A stretch of 7,218 nt of DNA from Paracoccaceae bacterium (GTDB lineage Bacteria; Pseudomonadota; Alphaproteobacteria; Rhodobacterales; Rhodobacteraceae). Positions 5,745 through 7,218 of this stretch are shown here, piece after piece; the first letter of the stretch is position 1; the number at the start of each line of letters is the position of its first letter. The notes beneath the pieces are model-generated. The model made no database searches. It was given only the letters and a program-made list of their open reading frames with translations, and was not told the DNA's origin. Both the position numbers and the translations under genes were made by a program. The DNA lies in contig SKUV01000340.1 in the NCBI GenBank assembly GCA_007129775.1, positions 1 to 7,218 on the forward strand, read 5' to 3'.

Positions 5745-5773
5745 TTTACTTGGCGGCCCGATGCCCCTAGTGT
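5745..5773 (+). promoter_or_regulatory. candidate promoter for the LpoA-like gene
   Basis: TTTACT (5745-5750) and TAGTGT (5768-5773) are separated by 17 bp. They match the -35 and -10 consensus at four and three of six positions. Transcription would start near 5780, giving a leader of about 40 bases that contains the AGGA before the ATG at 5821. A -10-like TAAACT also reads on the minus strand at 5748-5743 for rsmI, without a recognisable -35. Confidence 0.3.
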
Positions 5774-5808
5774 CCCCGGAACCGACCAACCCACCCCGTG
5801 CCGAAATC

Positions 5809-5812
5809 AGGA
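5809..5812 (+). promoter_or_regulatory. ribosome binding site of the LpoA-like gene
   Basis: AGGA lies eight bases before the ATG at 5821. The earlier in-frame ATGs at 5686 and 5761 have no such site, and the first lies inside rsmI, so this decides the start. Confidence 0.6.
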
Positions 5813-5820
5813 CCGTTCTC

Positions 5821-7056
5821 ATGTTCGCGCTTTTGTCCCGCCTGTGCAAGCTGCCCTCCCGCCCCGCGACGCGTCGCCGATCCGCGCCGGAAGCGACAGC
5901 GGGGCTGCGCCGCCGGCTTCTGGGCGGCCTGTTCGCGGTCGGGTTTCTTGCGGCCTGCGAACCCGGGGTGATGACCGGTGCGGGCGGTCCGTCGATCGAC
6001 ACCAGCGCGCCGATTCCCGTCGCGCTTCTGGTGCCCGGTGGTTCAGGGCAGGCCGGGGACGAGGCGCTGGCACGCTCGCTCGAGAACGCCGCGCGGCTGG
6101 CTGTGTCCAGCCTGCAGGGCGTGCAGATCGACCTGCGCGTCTACAACACCGCAGGACGTGCCGAGGTGGCCGCGCAGCAGGCCACGCAGGCCGTCAACGA
6201 CGGTGCCCGCATCATCCTCGGCCCGGTCTTCGCCTCTTCGGCCACGGCGGCGGGTCAGGCCGTCGCAGGGCGTGGCATCAACGTGCTGAGCTTTTCCAAC
6301 AATGTCGATGTGGCGGGGGGCAATGTCTTCGTGCTCGGCCCGACCTTCCAGAACACCGCGAACCGGATGACGAGCTACGCCCGCAGCCGCGGCAAGAGCC
6401 GCATCCTCGTCGTGCACGAACGCAACGACGCAGGCGAGCAGGGCCGCCGGGCGATCGAGCGGGCCGCGGCGCGCAGCGGCGTCACGCTGGCCGGGGTTCA
6501 GGGCTTCGATTTCTCGCAGCAGGGCGTGGTCGAGGCGCTGCCGCAGATCGCCGATGCGGCCCGCAGCGGCAATGCCGACTCGGTCTTCTTCACCTCCAAC
6601 AGCGCCGGGGCGCTGCCGCTCCTGACGCAGCTTCTGCCGGACAACCGGGTCGGGCCCGACCAGTTCCAGTACATGGGGCTGACGCGCTGGGACATCCCGT
6701 CGAACACGCTGAGCCTGCCGGGTGTTCAGGGCGGCTGGTTCGCGCTGCCGGACCCGGAGTTGTCGGCGCAGTTCAACAGCCGTTACAATGCGGCCTATGG
6801 CCAGAGCCCGCATCCGATCGCCGGCCTTGCCTTTGACGGCATCGCCGCCATCGGGGCGCTGGCCAGCGCCGGCAACCGCGATGCGCTGACCCGCTCGGCA
6901 CTGACCCAGCCGGAGGGCTTTGTCGGGGTCAACGGGGTCTTCCGGCTGCTGGCGGACGGCACCAACGAGCGCGGGCTGGCCGTGGCCGAGATTCGCGACG
7001 GCGCGGTCTCGATCATCGACCCGGCGCCGCGTCGCTTCGTCGGCCCCGGGTCCTGA
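5821..7056 (+). CDS. penicillin-binding protein activator lipoprotein (LpoA C-terminal-like, type I periplasmic-binding fold)
   Basis: The product resembles the C-terminal domain of LpoA, the outer-membrane lipoprotein that activates PBP1A in E. coli. It has 411 residues. A charged n-region of about 33 residues precedes a hydrophobic core (LLGGLFAVGFLAAC, 33-46); LAAC is a lipobox with lipidation at C46, and E47 at position +2 does not signal inner-membrane retention. The mature part has the periplasmic-binding-protein type I pattern: PIPVALLVPGGSG (64-76), ALARSLENAARLAV (82-95), VYNTAG (107-112), ILGPVFASSATAAGQAV (132-148), INVLSFSNN (153-161), RILVVHE (194-200) and HPIAGLAFDGIAAIGAL (331-347). 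The N-terminal TPR domain of E. coli LpoA is absent, as in other alphaproteobacterial members I know. It is divergent from rsmI, and an ORF follows 13 bp after its stop. Fold and lipidation are confident; the PBP partner is inferred. Confidence 0.9.
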   Translation: MFALLSRLCKLPSRPATRRRSAPEATAGLRRRLLGGLFAVGFLAACEPGVMTGAGGPSIDTSAPIPVALLVPGGSGQAGDEALARSLENAARLAVSSLQGVQIDLRVYNTAGRAEVAAQQATQAVNDGARIILGPVFASSATAAGQAVAGRGINVLSFSNNVDVAGGNVFVLGPTFQNTANRMTSYARSRGKSRILVVHERNDAGEQGRRAIERAAARSGVTLAGVQGFDFSQQGVVEALPQIADAARSGNADSVFFTSNSAGALPLLTQLLPDNRVGPDQFQYMGLTRWDIPSNTLSLPGVQGGWFALPDPELSAQFNSRYNAAYGQSPHPIAGLAFDGIAAIGALASAGNRDALTRSALTQPEGFVGVNGVFRLLADGTNERGLAVAEIRDGAVSIIDPAPRRFVGPGS

Positions 7057-7069
7057 GGCGCGGCGCCCG

Positions 7070-7218
7070 ATGCGCGCCGAAAGCGCACAGGGCGCCGCAG
7101 CGCTGGCCGTCGGCGGCCCGCCACCGGCCCAGCTGATCTGCGCGCCCGAAGAGGTCTTCTATGCCGAGGGCGTCGCCGAGGCGCTGGCGCGCGCCTGCGC
7201 AGGCGCCCCCGACGAACG
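7070..7218 (+). CDS. unrecognised ORF, 5' part only, cut by window edge
   Basis: An open frame starts at the ATG at 7070 and runs 49 full codons to the right edge without a stop. GAGG overlapping the stop of the upstream lipoprotein gene (7055-7058) lies 11 bases before the ATG and could serve as ribosome site, so the two genes would form an operon. The first 20 residues are Ala/Gly/Pro-rich and polar; residues 21-33 (QLICAPEEVFYAE) look like a folded strand-and-loop start. I see no signal peptide, and no family is recognised. It is not the start of HemW, which I considered from gene-order memory: no radical SAM CxxxCxxC motif is visible in this part. In such GC-rich DNA an open frame of this length can be chance, so confidence rests on position and start context. 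Confidence 0.5.
   Translation, partial: MRAESAQGAAALAVGGPPPAQLICAPEEVFYAEGVAEALARACAGAPDE

Noticed and set aside
5686..5820. Earlier in-frame starts (5686, 5761) for the LpoA-like lipoprotein
   Set aside because: They lack ribosome sites, 5686 lies inside rsmI, and they would push the lipobox further from the N-terminus.
5553..6836. 427-codon plus-strand frame spanning rsmI antisense and the LpoA-like gene
   Set aside because: It is Arg/Ala/Gly-rich with no domain pattern and crosses the divergent promoter gap; the frame from 5821 has a lipobox and a clear periplasmic-binding fold.
1..7218. Mobile elements, CRISPR arrays, tRNA/rRNA genes, defence or biosynthetic clusters
   Set aside because: I looked for transposase or integrase motifs, regularly spaced repeats, and tRNA-like folds on both strands and saw none. 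The genes are conserved housekeeping families.

Overview
This GC-rich window looks like ordinary chromosome from an alphaproteobacterium, most probably of the Rhodobacterales (Rhodobacter/Paracoccus-like). The reasons are the gene content and order, the protein sequences, and two CtrA-type boxes in front of comM. The lineage is inferred from recognition, not from a search.

Left part: an almost complete yqgE/AlgH-family gene (minus strand, cut by the left edge) is divergent from a gene for an exported protein with a DsbD N-terminal-type domain. Downstream of that gene, on the same strand, is comM, the AAA+ branch-migration helicase gene of natural transformation. The gap before comM carries a perfect 13-bp direct repeat, GCGTTAACCATTC, with each copy containing the CtrA half-site TTAACCAT. 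One copy also fits the full TTAA-N7-TTAA consensus with one mismatch. This is the most informative non-coding signal in the window.

Middle part: comM converges on a minus-strand group read as rsmI, yraN, gshB. rsmI and yraN overlap by one base (TGATG). A 142-bp gap then separates yraN from gshB. The comM/gshB junction is packed with GC-rich hairpins.

Right part: divergent from rsmI is a lipoprotein with a type I periplasmic-binding fold, a penicillin-binding protein activator related to the C-terminal domain of LpoA. It is followed 13 bp later by the start of an unrecognised ORF that runs off the right edge. rsmI, an LpoA-type gene and yraN also lie together in E. coli (yraL-yraM-yraN), so this is a conserved housekeeping neighbourhood in rearranged orientation.

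The gene products cover envelope work (LpoA-like, DsbD-like), translation fidelity (RsmI), redox metabolism (GshB) and recombination (ComM, possibly YraN). I see no mobile element, CRISPR array, tRNA, rRNA, phage gene or defence system, and no evidence of an undescribed system. The points worth following are regulatory (CtrA and comM) and small oddities in RsmI and the exported proteins.
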